This document shows, piece by piece, positions 24,565 through 32,964 of a DNA stretch of 64,000 bases (position 1 is the stretch's first letter; each line of letters begins with the position of its first letter). Origin of the DNA: an uncultured Isosphaeraceae bacterium (GTDB taxonomy: Bacteria > Planctomycetota > Planctomycetia > Isosphaerales > Isosphaeraceae). The position numbers and the translations under genes are program-made. The stretch is taken from positions 372,001 to 436,000 of the forward strand of contig CAMFLR010000004.1 of NCBI GenBank assembly GCA_945957605.1. The letters run 5' to 3'. Below the pieces are notes generated by a model. That model saw nothing but the letters and a program-made list of their open reading frames with translations. It had not been told where the DNA came from and did not search any database.

Positions 24565-24699
24565 CTACTTATCACCTTTACTCACAGCATCAAGGCGGGC
24601 GTCGGAATGATTTGTCTCATCTCGTAACTTCCAGGGGTGCGTCGAGGTGAACGCATTGATCGTAGTGGTTAACAACCCGCCGATGAGCAAAATTTGCAT
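24565..24699 (-). CDS. Possible very small membrane peptide
   Basis: 44 aa with one N-terminal hydrophobic segment (QILLIGGLLTTTINAF) and a charged tail. There is no good ribosome site before the ATG at 24699. It lies 20 bases after the stop of the acyltransferase-like gene, so coupled translation is possible. Weakly supported; may be noise. Confidence 0.25.
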   Translation of the reverse strand: MQILLIGGLLTTTINAFTSTHPWKLRDETNHSDARLDAVSKGDK

Positions 24700-24719
24700 G
24701 AGAGTCGAACCACTGATAG

Positions 24720-25898
24720 TTAACGCGCACGTGCAAAGCGTCCCCGAACACCGTACCACCAGATGCAAGGGTAATAGAGCAGCGCAACGGTAATCACCCA
24801 GAAGCAATACACAACACCCAGGTTATGACCGTAATCATCGGGCGCCTGGAATGGCGGGAACTGAAATAACCAACCAATGGGATATCCCCGCATAGACGCC
24901 CAAACCACTGCGAGCCCGTGGGCAACCGGCCATTGCATCAGGTAAAAGAACAGCGGCACTCGACCAAAAACGTGCAATACATGGCCAACGCGACCAATTC
25001 CGCGATCGAACAACGCCAGCACAACGAGCATTGGCCCCAGGGTCATCAACAGGTAAAGCAATGATGGTGGGTACTTCAGGCAGTTCAGAATTGACATCAA
25101 TGTGAACGTTTGATTCTGCTGCGTTTTCCATGGTACGGGATCACCGTAGATATTGAAGCCTCGCAACACGACGAACGCCAGAATTGCGGACAGTCCCAGG
25201 CCAAGTAAAATCTTTACTCTCGTCGCTCTCGACTCCAAAAATACGGGACCAAGCGCATAGCCGCACGCCATCACTCCGACCCAGGGAATGAAGGCATAGC
25301 CAACCAGAACGGGCACCGGCCCAAGCATCACGAATCCGCGACCGTGGAGAAACGTCCAGACGATGTTCAACCACGGAGTTTGAAACTGCACCGCGTCGAA
25401 CGCGTTATGACCGAAGATGAGCAAAAGCCCGATCGTGGCAATTGCAGCGCGAGGCAAATAAATGAGACCCGCCAGTCCAATCATCGACCAGCCGATCGCC
25501 CAGAGCACCATCCCCAGAACAAGGTGAGGATACGTGAAGAACATCGTCACGTTTCCCCACGTCTGCTCGAGCAAAATCAGCCAGAATCCTCGAATGAGGA
25601 GATGCCGCGCCATTTCGTTTCGCGTCCTGCGTTTGGCTGCAAGCGCAGCGCTCACGCCGGCGAGAAACATGAATGTTGGCGCGCAGAAATGGGTGATCCA
25701 GCGCGTGAAGAACAGGGCGGGCGTCGTTACAGCGAGATCCTCAGGCCTGGTCGGAGCGTGGCCGAAATAATCGCGCACATGGTCTAAGACCATGAGCACC
25801 ATCACCAGGCCACGCACCAGGTCGATCGACTCGACTCGTGCAAACTTGGGCGCGGCCGTTGTCGTGTCGGCAAACATCGGATCTGACGAGCCATCCAT
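24720..25898 (-). CDS. DUF1624/HGSNAT-type membrane acyltransferase
   Basis: 392 aa with about ten membrane helices. The N-terminal ESIDLVRGLVMVLMVLDHVRDYFG, with its Asp-Arg and Asp-His pairs, and THFCAPTFMFLAGVSAALA are the signatures of the DUF1624 / heparan-alpha-glucosaminide N-acetyltransferase-like family, which moves acyl groups across a membrane, probably to sugars. The histidine of LDHVRD would be the catalytic base. ATG 25898 is preferred over GTG 25904, with GGAAGG upstream. The acceptor is unknown; nothing adjacent is a glycosyltransferase. Confidence 0.8.
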   Translation of the reverse strand: MDGSSDPMFADTTTAAPKFARVESIDLVRGLVMVLMVLDHVRDYFGHAPTRPEDLAVTTPALFFTRWITHFCAPTFMFLAGVSAALAAKRRTRNEMARHLLIRGFWLILLEQTWGNVTMFFTYPHLVLGMVLWAIGWSMIGLAGLIYLPRAAIATIGLLLIFGHNAFDAVQFQTPWLNIVWTFLHGRGFVMLGPVPVLVGYAFIPWVGVMACGYALGPVFLESRATRVKILLGLGLSAILAFVVLRGFNIYGDPVPWKTQQNQTFTLMSILNCLKYPPSLLYLLMTLGPMLVVLALFDRGIGRVGHVLHVFGRVPLFFYLMQWPVAHGLAVVWASMRGYPIGWLFQFPPFQAPDDYGHNLGVVYCFWVITVALLYYPCIWWYGVRGRFARAR

Positions 25899-25999
25899 GC
25901 GCACCGGCCTTCCTGCGGGAACGTTGCGGGAATTTCACTCCAGCCTAACCGGTTGGCGGCTCGTCGTTAAGCCAACGCCACATTTGTTCCAGGTTCGAC

Positions 26000-26434
26000 C
26001 TACATTTGCTGTAGCAGGCAAAGTTGATAAGTGATTAGCACAACATACGCAATAACAAAGCACGGCAAAATGTGTTCAACGCGAAGCCAGGGGAAAAACA
26101 CCGACCGACGACGGAAAACGAGCAAGATCGGCAATCCGATCACAGTCATCAAGTACTTGCCGGCGACGAACGCGACAGGCCCTGCCTTGAGCAATAGCCG
26201 CATCAGCGGATTCGCCTCTTCAAAATGCCCTGTCAGCAAGAGCAACGTAAGAAACGCGTCGGCGAGCGTCAGTGCGAGCAACGAAAAGACGAGCACCAGC
26301 GCAGATAGGGTACAATGATCGTGGCGGCGCGCCCAGAAGCGTGAAGCCTTGCCCGCGAACGATGCTGCATACTGCTTCCAGCGCGAGTCGGCAATGGTGG
26401 CAGAAGACAGGTTGATGGTTTCATGCCCAGCCAT
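26000..26434 (-). CDS. DUF5658-like membrane protein
   Basis: 144 aa. After a 40-residue soluble head come three or four helices: LVLVFSLLALTLADAFLTLLLL, then HFEEANPLMRLLLKAGPVAFVAGKYLMTVIGLPILLVF, and FVIAYVVLITYQLCLL. The pattern ADxxLTxxLL followed by EANPLM and a Lys in the next helix is what I recall of DUF5658. Function unknown. GAGGG lies eight bases before the ATG. It lies 65 bases after the stop of the last pseudopilin gene but may be independent. Confidence 0.6.
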   Translation of the reverse strand: MAGHETINLSSATIADSRWKQYAASFAGKASRFWARRHDHCTLSALVLVFSLLALTLADAFLTLLLLTGHFEEANPLMRLLLKAGPVAFVAGKYLMTVIGLPILLVFRRRSVFFPWLRVEHILPCFVIAYVVLITYQLCLLQQM

Positions 26435-26499
26435 GATGTTGCCCTCTAAAATGTTGTACCAGAGACTTTGATATCAGATTTCAGTCGGCGAGACGAGAC

Positions 26500-26889
26500 T
26501 CAAGGCGCGGTCGTTTGAAACTGCGTTGGATCAAGAGGCGGAAGCGTGTTGTCGGTCGTCGGCTCGACCGCCACAACCCATTGGTTTGACGTGGTTGCAT
26601 CGAAGTTGTAAGTCACCGAAAAACGCTGATCGGCCGACAACACCACGACACACTGATACGAGTTCGACGGGGGGTAGCCAACCTCGAGCGCGGCCAAGGC
26701 TTGTGATAACGCAGCCTGCGCAGGGAGTCGAGCTGCATCCTGGCTAACTCGAGCGGAACGAGCCTCCTCAATGCGAATCATCTGGGCGATCTCACGCGAT
26801 GCCTGGCCCCAGTAGCCAACAAACGCGACGAGAAACACTACGACGAGCACCATCGCAAATCCGCGCCGTCGGTTTGATCGTACGATCAT
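26500..26889 (-). CDS. GspK-like short minor pseudopilin
   Basis: 129 aa from ATG 26889. Head VRSNRRRG, then FAMVLVVVFLVAFVGYWGQ: a prepilin-type leader in which +5 is Leu rather than Glu, as is characteristic of GspK, the pseudopilin that caps the tip. True GspK is about 300 residues with a large helical domain; here only about 90 residues follow (IRIEEARSARVSQDAARLPAQAAL and a beta tail). It is the last gene of the minus-strand operon, two bases after the GspJ-like stop. The gene order matches gspH-I-J-K. Confidence 0.65.
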   Translation of the reverse strand: MIVRSNRRRGFAMVLVVVFLVAFVGYWGQASREIAQMIRIEEARSARVSQDAARLPAQAALSQALAALEVGYPPSNSYQCVVVLSADQRFSVTYNFDATTSNQWVVAVEPTTDNTLPPLDPTQFQTTAP

Positions 26890-26891
26890 GA

Positions 26892-27461
26892 TCAAGGGTC
26901 CGGAATGAACAGCGTGTAACTTCTCGTATGATCACCCAGTATCGAGCCATCGCTTACTTTTTCGAGCACGCGATGCGAAAGAGTCAGATCAATCCGCACG
27001 CCCGAGACTGATGAACCATCTTGCATGAGAGGCATCGTCGTCGACTTTGATTGAAAGTCTGAGACAAGCGTTGCCACCACGCGCTTACCGCTAGAATCGA
27101 TCCGAAAAAGTTTCCCGGGATCAGCATTATCGATTGCGTAGGTGACGTTTTGCTGCACGCCGTTGCCCTGGTCGAGAGTCATACTCAGCGAAGTGCCATT
27201 GGCCTGCACATTTTGGTAACGCGAGTCAGTTTGCGTGCCGCTGGGAGCGGCGAGCGATCCGATGTCTCGGGACAGGGCCTCGGCTGCGAGATTCGCTTCC
27301 TGAGCGAGTCTCGCTCGGGCAACCGCTGAAAGAGCAGGGGGGCCAAAACCACTCCAGGCATTGCACAACAGCATCATCAGTACGACGATGAGAGTCGCCG
27401 TGACCATGATCTCGGCGAGTGTAAATCCACGGCAACGTTGGCCCTGATTCCTCACTCTCAT
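26892..27461 (-). CDS. GspJ-like minor pseudopilin
   Basis: 189 aa. Leader NQGQRCRG, then FTLAEIMVTATLIVVLMMLL with Glu at +5, followed by an amphipathic helix (ARARLAQEANLAAEALSRDI) and a beta-rich C-terminus ending in SGVRIDLTLSHRV. This is the usual layout of GspJ. Its start overlaps the stop of the golvesin-like pseudopilin by four bases (ATGA type), and its stop precedes the GspK-like gene. Confidence 0.82.
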   Translation of the reverse strand: MRVRNQGQRCRGFTLAEIMVTATLIVVLMMLLCNAWSGFGPPALSAVARARLAQEANLAAEALSRDIGSLAAPSGTQTDSRYQNVQANGTSLSMTLDQGNGVQQNVTYAIDNADPGKLFRIDSSGKRVVATLVSDFQSKSTTMPLMQDGSSVSGVRIDLTLSHRVLEKVSDGSILGDHTRSYTLFIPDP

Positions 27462-28270
27462 GGCTTGCGCACCACGTTTGCACGACGTGCCATACCTAAC
27501 GATGAACTTGGCGAGTCACTATCGAGCAACGGAGAAATCGTCACTTCATTGCGGACGCCAATACGAATCGAATCCGCGACGACTGGTCCGACCAGCGAGC
27601 CCGAGAGCGAGACTTGTAGCGTGCTTCCCAAAGTCACATTGCCCGCGTCGCGCCAGGCGTCGCTATTGGGCTGCGTTGCGGATGCGAGCGACACGGTTTG
27701 CGTTGCAGTTCCGCTCGTCAGCACAAGCTGGGCATCCGAAGGAATCGAAATCGCCACAGGCCAGCATATCATCAGCCGATACGTACCAGGAGTGATGGTG
27801 CCAAAATCCCACGTGGCCTTGGCACCGTTGACTGCCATTGCGAGAACGCGACATGAACCGTTCGTCGCATCGTCCTGCGACTGTGTCGCCCATGTGCCAG
27901 TGATGGTCGCCGAGGCGTCGTCAATGCTTGATTCTGTGAGCAATTGCGTAAGGCTGCTGGACTTCACACTCGATTGAAATGGCGCAGCGAGCCCGAGCCG
28001 TCGCACCCAGAGGTCGCTTGAAGGTTGCAACACGGCCACAGGTGGTTCTGAGATAATTCCCGCTGCAGGAACAGGCGAGCCGTCGATGATTCTCGATCCC
28101 CGGATGACCTGAGGGTTATCGGATCCGATTGCCGTCGATTCGATGCGATAAAGCAACTTCTGCTGCATCATGACAAGCGGAATGATGCCGGCGAGAACGA
28201 CGCCTAGCACCACAATCGCCACCTGGACTTCAAGAAACGTAACCCCCGCGCGTCGGGGCGACGCAATCAT
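27458..28270 (-). CDS. GspI-like pseudopilin with golvesin-like C-terminal domain
   Basis: 270 aa. Leader SPRRAG, then VTFLEVQVAIVVLGVVLAGI with Glu at +5 as in GspI-type minor pilins. The ordinary pseudopilin would end near residue 110; here residues about 115-250 form a beta-sandwich that reads like the golvesin C-terminal / xly-type carbohydrate-binding-like domain: ATITGTWATQSQ, ATWDFGTITPGTYRLMICWP, then a TQTVSL strand, GNVTL and VVADSIRIG. VVADSIRI is the family hallmark. The domain may bind sugar or protein at the pseudopilus tip. Start and stop overlap the neighbours by four bases each. Confidence 0.78.
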   Translation of the reverse strand: MIASPRRAGVTFLEVQVAIVVLGVVLAGIIPLVMMQQKLLYRIESTAIGSDNPQVIRGSRIIDGSPVPAAGIISEPPVAVLQPSSDLWVRRLGLAAPFQSSVKSSSLTQLLTESSIDDASATITGTWATQSQDDATNGSCRVLAMAVNGAKATWDFGTITPGTYRLMICWPVAISIPSDAQLVLTSGTATQTVSLASATQPNSDAWRDAGNVTLGSTLQVSLSGSLVGPVVADSIRIGVRNEVTISPLLDSDSPSSSLGMARRANVVRKP

Positions 28271-28740
28271 GGCGTCGGCTCCAGAGTGGGAGTGAGAATC
28301 AGGCCATCGAACGCCACCATGCTGGTGAGCTGACCGGTCTGGTCCATCGTCACGATGCCGGTGTAGATCATGTTATTCGGGTGCGTGGCAGTGGCGACGA
28401 ACGACTGGCTGTCGGCCGAAAGCGAAAGCGTGTACGCATAATAGGTCGTTCCCGAGACAAGTGAGATTTCGATGAGATCGTTCTCATCCCCTGTGCCCGG
28501 CCGTAGTTCTTCGAGCGTGCCATAGCGTCCATGTTGCAGGTGATAAAACCGCTCGGCTGCCCAGATGGCGCGTAGGTGACTTGCGGCGACGTCGAGCTTC
28601 GACTGTTCGAGCGCCTGTTGGAACCGAGGCACAGGAAGCGCGATGAGAACTCCCATGATCGTCATCACCAGGATGACTTCCAGGAGGCTGAACCCCTTGC
28701 GGAGCCGCTTGCCAGTTGTTGAAGGGTCAATCCTCATCAT
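28267..28740 (-). CDS. GspH/GspG-like prepilin
   Basis: 157 aa from ATG 28740 (or the tandem ATG 28737) behind GAGGAAGAG; the frame extends further upstream to 28788, overlapping gspF, but those residues are not leader-like. Head TTGKRLRKG, then FSLLEVILVMTIMGVLIALPVP with Glu at +5, a long helix (RFQQALEQSKLDVAASHLRAI) and a GspG-like Y(H)LQHGRYGTLEEL segment. GspG-like more than GspH-like in the helix; it lies where gspH is usually found. The predicted calcium-site loop is not clear. Confidence 0.8.
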   Translation of the reverse strand: MMRIDPSTTGKRLRKGFSLLEVILVMTIMGVLIALPVPRFQQALEQSKLDVAASHLRAIWAAERFYHLQHGRYGTLEELRPGTGDENDLIEISLVSGTTYYAYTLSLSADSQSFVATATHPNNMIYTGIVTMDQTGQLTSMVAFDGLILTPTLEPTP

Positions 28741-28784
28741 CTCTTCCTCAGTTGAGTCAGCGAGCAAATGCCATTCGCCATGGG

Positions 28785-29879
28785 TCACTTCACCTTACCG
28801 GCCATTTCAAACATAGGCATATAAATCGCGAGCATCAAACCGGCAATCGTGGATCCCATGAAAACGATGATGATCGGTTCGAGCAATTTTGACACTTTTC
28901 CGATCAAACCTTCCATCTTCTCCTTGTAGTACGGAGAAAGTTGCTCCATCACGAGCGCGAGTTGGCCTGATTCTTCGCCGGTGCGAACCATGTTGGTTAA
29001 CATCGACGTGAAAAGGTTCGTTTCACCAAGGGCAGCCGCCAGCGGTCTGCCGGCTGCGACGCGCCCGCGCACCCGTTCCAGGGCGTCCCGATAAATCGGC
29101 GAATTCTGAAAAATGCCTCCGAGCGTCTGCAATGTTTCGAGCATCGGCACACCAGCTTTGAGCAAGAGTCCGAGGTTCGAAGCAAAGCGGTACATCGCCA
29201 TTTGCACGAGCAGAGGGCCGATCATGGGCGTTACCATCCCCACGCCGCCCACGTTTCTCTTACCGGCTTCGGTTTTCATATAGCGCTGAAAGCCAAAACC
29301 ACCAACGATAATCCCTACGAACGTATACGGGCCATATTTCACCACGCCTGCCGATGCGTCGACGACGAATTGTGTGATAGCCGGCAGTTCGGCGCCCATG
29401 TCCTTGAACATGCCGGCGAACGTGGGAACGACCATCCAGAGCATGACCGTCACCGCGAGAATGGCAATCACGATGAGCACGAGCGGGTACATGAGCGCGC
29501 CCGTCACCTTTCGGCGCGTTTCGCGGGAATCTCGAATCTGCTTGTTGAGTTCGAGCAACACGCCGCCCATCTGTCCCGTCATTTCGCCGGTGCGGATAAC
29601 TTCGATCCAGTACGGCTCAAAGAGCTGAGGGTAAGCGGCAGCAGCGCCGTTGAATGATGAGCCAGCCGCCACGCGCCCGGCGATTTCGCCCAGCACGTTG
29701 CGCAGCTTGATACTTTCGCACTGATCGGCGGCCTGGCGCAGCCCCTGCAACAGCGGTGTCCCCGAGGTCACAAGCGTCGAAAGTTGCTGGAAGAACGACA
29801 TCTTGTCGTCCATCGAAACCTTCTTGTGCGGCTTGCTCGAAACCCGGGCATGTGCGATGACGAATTCCTCGAACGACAC
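28785..29879 (-). CDS. gspF: Type II secretion platform protein GspF (PilC)
   Basis: 364 aa, GTG start set by CAGGAG six bases upstream. Two GspF domains: first about residues 25-155 (FFQQLSTLVTSGTPLLQGL, GEMTGQMGGVLLELN) and second about 228-355 (FASNLGLLLKAGVPMLETL, GEESGQLALVMEQLS), each followed by membrane helices (LIVIAILAVTVMLWMVVP and IIVFMGSTIAGLMLAIYMP). This is the inner-membrane platform that couples GspE to the pseudopilus. The usual length is about 400; the N-terminal cytoplasmic head is short. It lies about 77 bases after gspE. Confidence 0.93.
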   Translation of the reverse strand: MSFEEFVIAHARVSSKPHKKVSMDDKMSFFQQLSTLVTSGTPLLQGLRQAADQCESIKLRNVLGEIAGRVAAGSSFNGAAAAYPQLFEPYWIEVIRTGEMTGQMGGVLLELNKQIRDSRETRRKVTGALMYPLVLIVIAILAVTVMLWMVVPTFAGMFKDMGAELPAITQFVVDASAGVVKYGPYTFVGIIVGGFGFQRYMKTEAGKRNVGGVGMVTPMIGPLLVQMAMYRFASNLGLLLKAGVPMLETLQTLGGIFQNSPIYRDALERVRGRVAAGRPLAAALGETNLFTSMLTNMVRTGEESGQLALVMEQLSPYYKEKMEGLIGKVSKLLEPIIIVFMGSTIAGLMLAIYMPMFEMAGKVK

Positions 29880-29956
29880 ACGCGTCTCCTGTAACGACCA
29901 TCATCGTCGCAATATTTTGGGAAAAAAGCCGATCTGGGAATCATCCCGACAACAGC

Positions 29957-31684
29957 TCAATCATCTTCCGACATGGTCACGCTGAGTGCAGTCTCGAGGC
30001 TCGTCTGACCTGTACGCACTTTTTCGAGCGCACTATCGACCAGGAGCTTCATCCCTTCCGATCGTGCAGCTTCGCGCAACTCGGGAAGGGGAGTGCGAGC
30101 CTGGATCAGCTTCGCCATCAGCGGAGTGATTCTCACCACCTCGAAAATGCCGACGCGGCCGCGATAACCAACGCCACGGCAAGCCTGACAACCCTTTGGC
30201 TGGAAAAGTTGCGAACCAACTTCCATTCCGTAGCGTGCCGCGGTGTCATAGTCGCACGCATAAGGCTCGCGGCATTGCTTGCAGAGCTTGCGAACGAGAC
30301 GCTGAGCTTCAAGAACACGCAGCGTCGATGCGAGCAGGAACGGCTCGATTGCCATGTCGACGAGACGACTCACGGCAGAAAGGGCGTCGTTCGTGTGAAT
30401 CGTCGAGAGCACGAAGTGGCCCGTGAGTGCGGCGCGCAAACAGATCTGCGCAGTCTCCTGGTCTCGAATTTCGCCCACCATGATGACGTCGGGGTCCTGC
30501 CGCAGGAACGCACGAAGCGCCGACGCGAATGTCAGGCCGATGCTCGACTTCACCTGAACCTGATTGAGGCCCGCGAACTTGTACTCGACCGGGTCTTCGA
30601 CCGTACAAATGTTCGTCTTCGGATCGTTCAGAAGATTCAAGCAGGAATAGAGCGTTGTACTTTTGCCGCTACCGGTCGGGCCGGTTACGAGCATCAGGCC
30701 GTGCGGCATGTGAATCGCTTCGATCAAGTCGTTCGACTGGCGTTCGTCGAGACCGAGATTCGTAAGCTGCAGCGGAATACTGCCCTTGTCGAGCAGTCGC
30801 ATGACCATCTTTTCACCGAACACCGTTGGTACGGTGTTCACACGAAGGTCGATACGACGCTCGCCGGTACGAATCGCGATTGCACCGTCCTGCGGGAGCC
30901 GTTTTTCGGCGATGTCCATCTTCGCGAGAATCTTGAAACGCGAGATGATCTTGATGAACTGAGAGCGAGAAGGAGGTGCGAGTTCTTGAAGAGTACCGTC
31001 GATGCGGAGCCGAATCTTGCACGAATCCTCGAAGGTTTCGAGGTGAATATCGCTCGCGCCACCGCGAACGGCCTGTTCGAGAATCTGATTCACGAGACGA
31101 ATCATTCGACCGTCGCGACCTGGCGGCGGCGGTTGATCGATCCTTAGAACTTCGTCCTCGTCCTTTTCGACATCGTCGTCATCGTTCTGGTCGAAGTCCT
31201 CAGAGCCGGTCGGGTAGGTTTCTTCCTGCGTGTTGCTAAAGAGCGCGTCAAGCTGCTCCTCGAGCACGGATATTTGCGCGACGACGGGCCGAACCGAGAG
31301 ACCGGTCAGGAGTTGCACCTCGTCGAGCACGAGCAGTGCGTTTGGATTCGCGATCGCCAGTTCCATCACCGTGCCGGTGATCATGGTTGGCACGATCATT
31401 TGTTCGCGCAAGAACTTTTCCGGCAGCAAGCGCCCGAGCTCGGCCGACGGCTTTTCGTCTTCGCACGGCTGGTGAAGCGGAATCGACAGATGCTTCGAGT
31501 AGATCTCGGCGATTTCGGGTTCGGTCGCGAGCCCGAGTCTCACCAGCAACCGTTCCGCGGATTCGTTCTCGTTCGCTTTCGAAACGCGGTATTCTTCCAT
31601 CTTCGCCGCGTCGATGCGTCCTTCGCGTCGAAGAAGCGCGAGGATGAGCGACTCGGCGGCGTCGGTCTTTTCGGTACGGATCAT
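29957..31684 (-). CDS. gspE: Type II secretion ATPase GspE (PilB-type)
   Basis: 575 aa cytoplasmic ATPase that drives pseudopilus assembly. N-terminal MshEN-like domain (about residues 5-150, EEYRVSKANENESAERLLVRLGL), an acidic linker (SEDFDQNDDDDVEKDEDE near 161-178), then the ATPase core with Walker A GPTGSGKST (335-343), Asp box VEDPVEYKF, Walker B VIMVGEIRD (400-408), His box STIHTNDA and the zinc tetracysteine LCKQC and GCQAC (Cys 468, 471, 499, 502). All key residues are present. Its start overlaps the GspC/PilP-like gene by four bases. Confidence 0.95.
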   Translation of the reverse strand: MIRTEKTDAAESLILALLRREGRIDAAKMEEYRVSKANENESAERLLVRLGLATEPEIAEIYSKHLSIPLHQPCEDEKPSAELGRLLPEKFLREQMIVPTMITGTVMELAIANPNALLVLDEVQLLTGLSVRPVVAQISVLEEQLDALFSNTQEETYPTGSEDFDQNDDDDVEKDEDEVLRIDQPPPPGRDGRMIRLVNQILEQAVRGGASDIHLETFEDSCKIRLRIDGTLQELAPPSRSQFIKIISRFKILAKMDIAEKRLPQDGAIAIRTGERRIDLRVNTVPTVFGEKMVMRLLDKGSIPLQLTNLGLDERQSNDLIEAIHMPHGLMLVTGPTGSGKSTTLYSCLNLLNDPKTNICTVEDPVEYKFAGLNQVQVKSSIGLTFASALRAFLRQDPDVIMVGEIRDQETAQICLRAALTGHFVLSTIHTNDALSAVSRLVDMAIEPFLLASTLRVLEAQRLVRKLCKQCREPYACDYDTAARYGMEVGSQLFQPKGCQACRGVGYRGRVGIFEVVRITPLMAKLIQARTPLPELREAARSEGMKLLVDSALEKVRTGQTSLETALSVTMSEDD

Positions 31685-32418
31685 GATCTGCCTCCTGTTG
31701 GTCGTCTCGTCGACCTGGTCTTTGCCGCATTGTTCGTCGCGGCCTTCGCGGGTGTAGGCGCCTTCGCCTTGGGCATTGGCCGGTCTACCGGCGCAGAATC
31801 AGACGGCTTGAAATTCAAAACCGCAAACGTGTTCTTATATCGCAGCGTTGCCGTACGGCGGCCCACGCTCATGAGCTTTACCGGCCCGCTCAAACCAGCG
31901 AGCGAGTCGATAACCTCCCCTTCCATAAATGTCCGATCATTCATCGTTGCAAGCGGACGCTGGCCACCAAGCAACGTGGCCGTTAGCCGTACTTTTTCGA
32001 CCACTTCCGCACGCGCCATCGCGGCGTCTTTGGCCTTTGCGTTAGCTTCGTTCACTTTCTGTTTGACATAGCCTGACACGCGGTTAGCGAGCGTCTTAAC
32101 GTATTCAAAGCGAGGCTTGTTACGAGTGCTCGCTGATTTATCTGATTTCGCGTCGGCCGACGACGCCCCTTTGGTGGCTGCTTTTCCCGCAGCGGCAACA
32201 GCGGTGGGCGGTTTTTCGGTCTTTGGAACGGGAAGCGTGAACGGATCGCGCGCCGATGCATCACCAATCTTCGGCTCCAGCAAGCCACCGTCGATTTTCT
32301 CGACCTTCGACTTACTTGCGCCTGGCTTGGGTGGGGTTTCAGAATAATTCCATGTTTGCCACCCCGCAATCGAGGCGATCACAACCACAGGAAGTGCGTG
32401 CGATGCAGGGGTTCTCAT
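31681..32418 (-). CDS. PilP/GspC-like periplasmic linker protein
   Basis: 245 aa. Short N-terminal membrane anchor (HALPVVVIASIAGWQTW), then a long Lys/Ala/Ser-rich disordered stretch with the motif ASARDPFTLP, which in PilP and GspC binds neighbours, a Lys-rich helix, and a small beta domain near residues 145-205 (VRLTATLLGGQRPLATMNDRTFMEGEVI ... RRTATLRYKNTFAVLNF). That domain resembles the GspC homology region / PilP fold with its conserved VIDS and YKNT turns, which docks on the secretin N0 domain. Its Lys/Arg-rich tail (RRPTGGRS) is unusual. Operon position after PilO fits. Confidence 0.6.
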   Translation of the reverse strand: MRTPASHALPVVVIASIAGWQTWNYSETPPKPGASKSKVEKIDGGLLEPKIGDASARDPFTLPVPKTEKPPTAVAAAGKAATKGASSADAKSDKSASTRNKPRFEYVKTLANRVSGYVKQKVNEANAKAKDAAMARAEVVEKVRLTATLLGGQRPLATMNDRTFMEGEVIDSLAGLSGPVKLMSVGRRTATLRYKNTFAVLNFKPSDSAPVDRPMPKAKAPTPAKAATNNAAKTRSTRRPTGGRS

Positions 32419-32419
32419 G

Positions 32420-32953
32420 TTAGGCGGCGACCCCCATCACGGTCATCTTGAGCGTGAGCCCGCCGCTTCGGCCGTTCGAAGGGGCGATGTTCAACGTATC
32501 GATGCGCAAGAGCCGGGGATTCTTTTCAACCCAGGCGAGCACGGCGTCGAGGTCGGGGAAGTTTCCTTCGAGGTCAACCTGCAAGATGACGACCTCGAGC
32601 GGGCCATGTCTCAGCGCGCCGCGAGGCTCGAGTCGAATGAGTTTAACCGGATAATTGCGAACGCCGGCGAGGAGGTATTCCACCCATTCGTTCGTATCGG
32701 TTTGATTCGGCACGCGTGATTTGAAGTCCTCGGAAACCGCACGGAGCGAATCGATCTCACGGGCCAGCGTGAAGTGACGCTCGGCTTCCGCGCGATTCTT
32801 GGAGGCTGCCTCAATCTGATCGCGTAAGGGCGAGAAAACGAGGAGGTACCAAGCGAGCAATACGGCGCCGCCAAGGAAAATCCGAAGTTGCAGCGGGTCG
32901 CGCAGGCGGCGTTGAAAATTTGCAAGCGCGGGGCCGAGACGTCCGGTGTTCAT
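32420..32953 (-). CDS. PilO/GspM-like inner-membrane protein
   Basis: 177 aa. Cytoplasmic head of 25 residues, one helix (LRIFLGGAVLLAWYLLVFSPLR), a coiled coil (QIEAASKNRAEAERHFTLAREIDSL), and a C-terminal ferredoxin-like beta-alpha domain (VKLIRLEPRG, VVILQVDLEGNFPDLDAVLAWVEKN, RLLRIDTLNI), which is how PilO and GspM are built. With PilN it would form the periplasmic alignment subcomplex. It lies 12 bases after the PilM/N-like gene. Confidence 0.78.
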   Translation of the reverse strand: MNTGRLGPALANFQRRLRDPLQLRIFLGGAVLLAWYLLVFSPLRDQIEAASKNRAEAERHFTLAREIDSLRAVSEDFKSRVPNQTDTNEWVEYLLAGVRNYPVKLIRLEPRGALRHGPLEVVILQVDLEGNFPDLDAVLAWVEKNPRLLRIDTLNIAPSNGRSGGLTLKMTVMGVAA

Positions 32954-32964
32954 CGCATAGCGTC

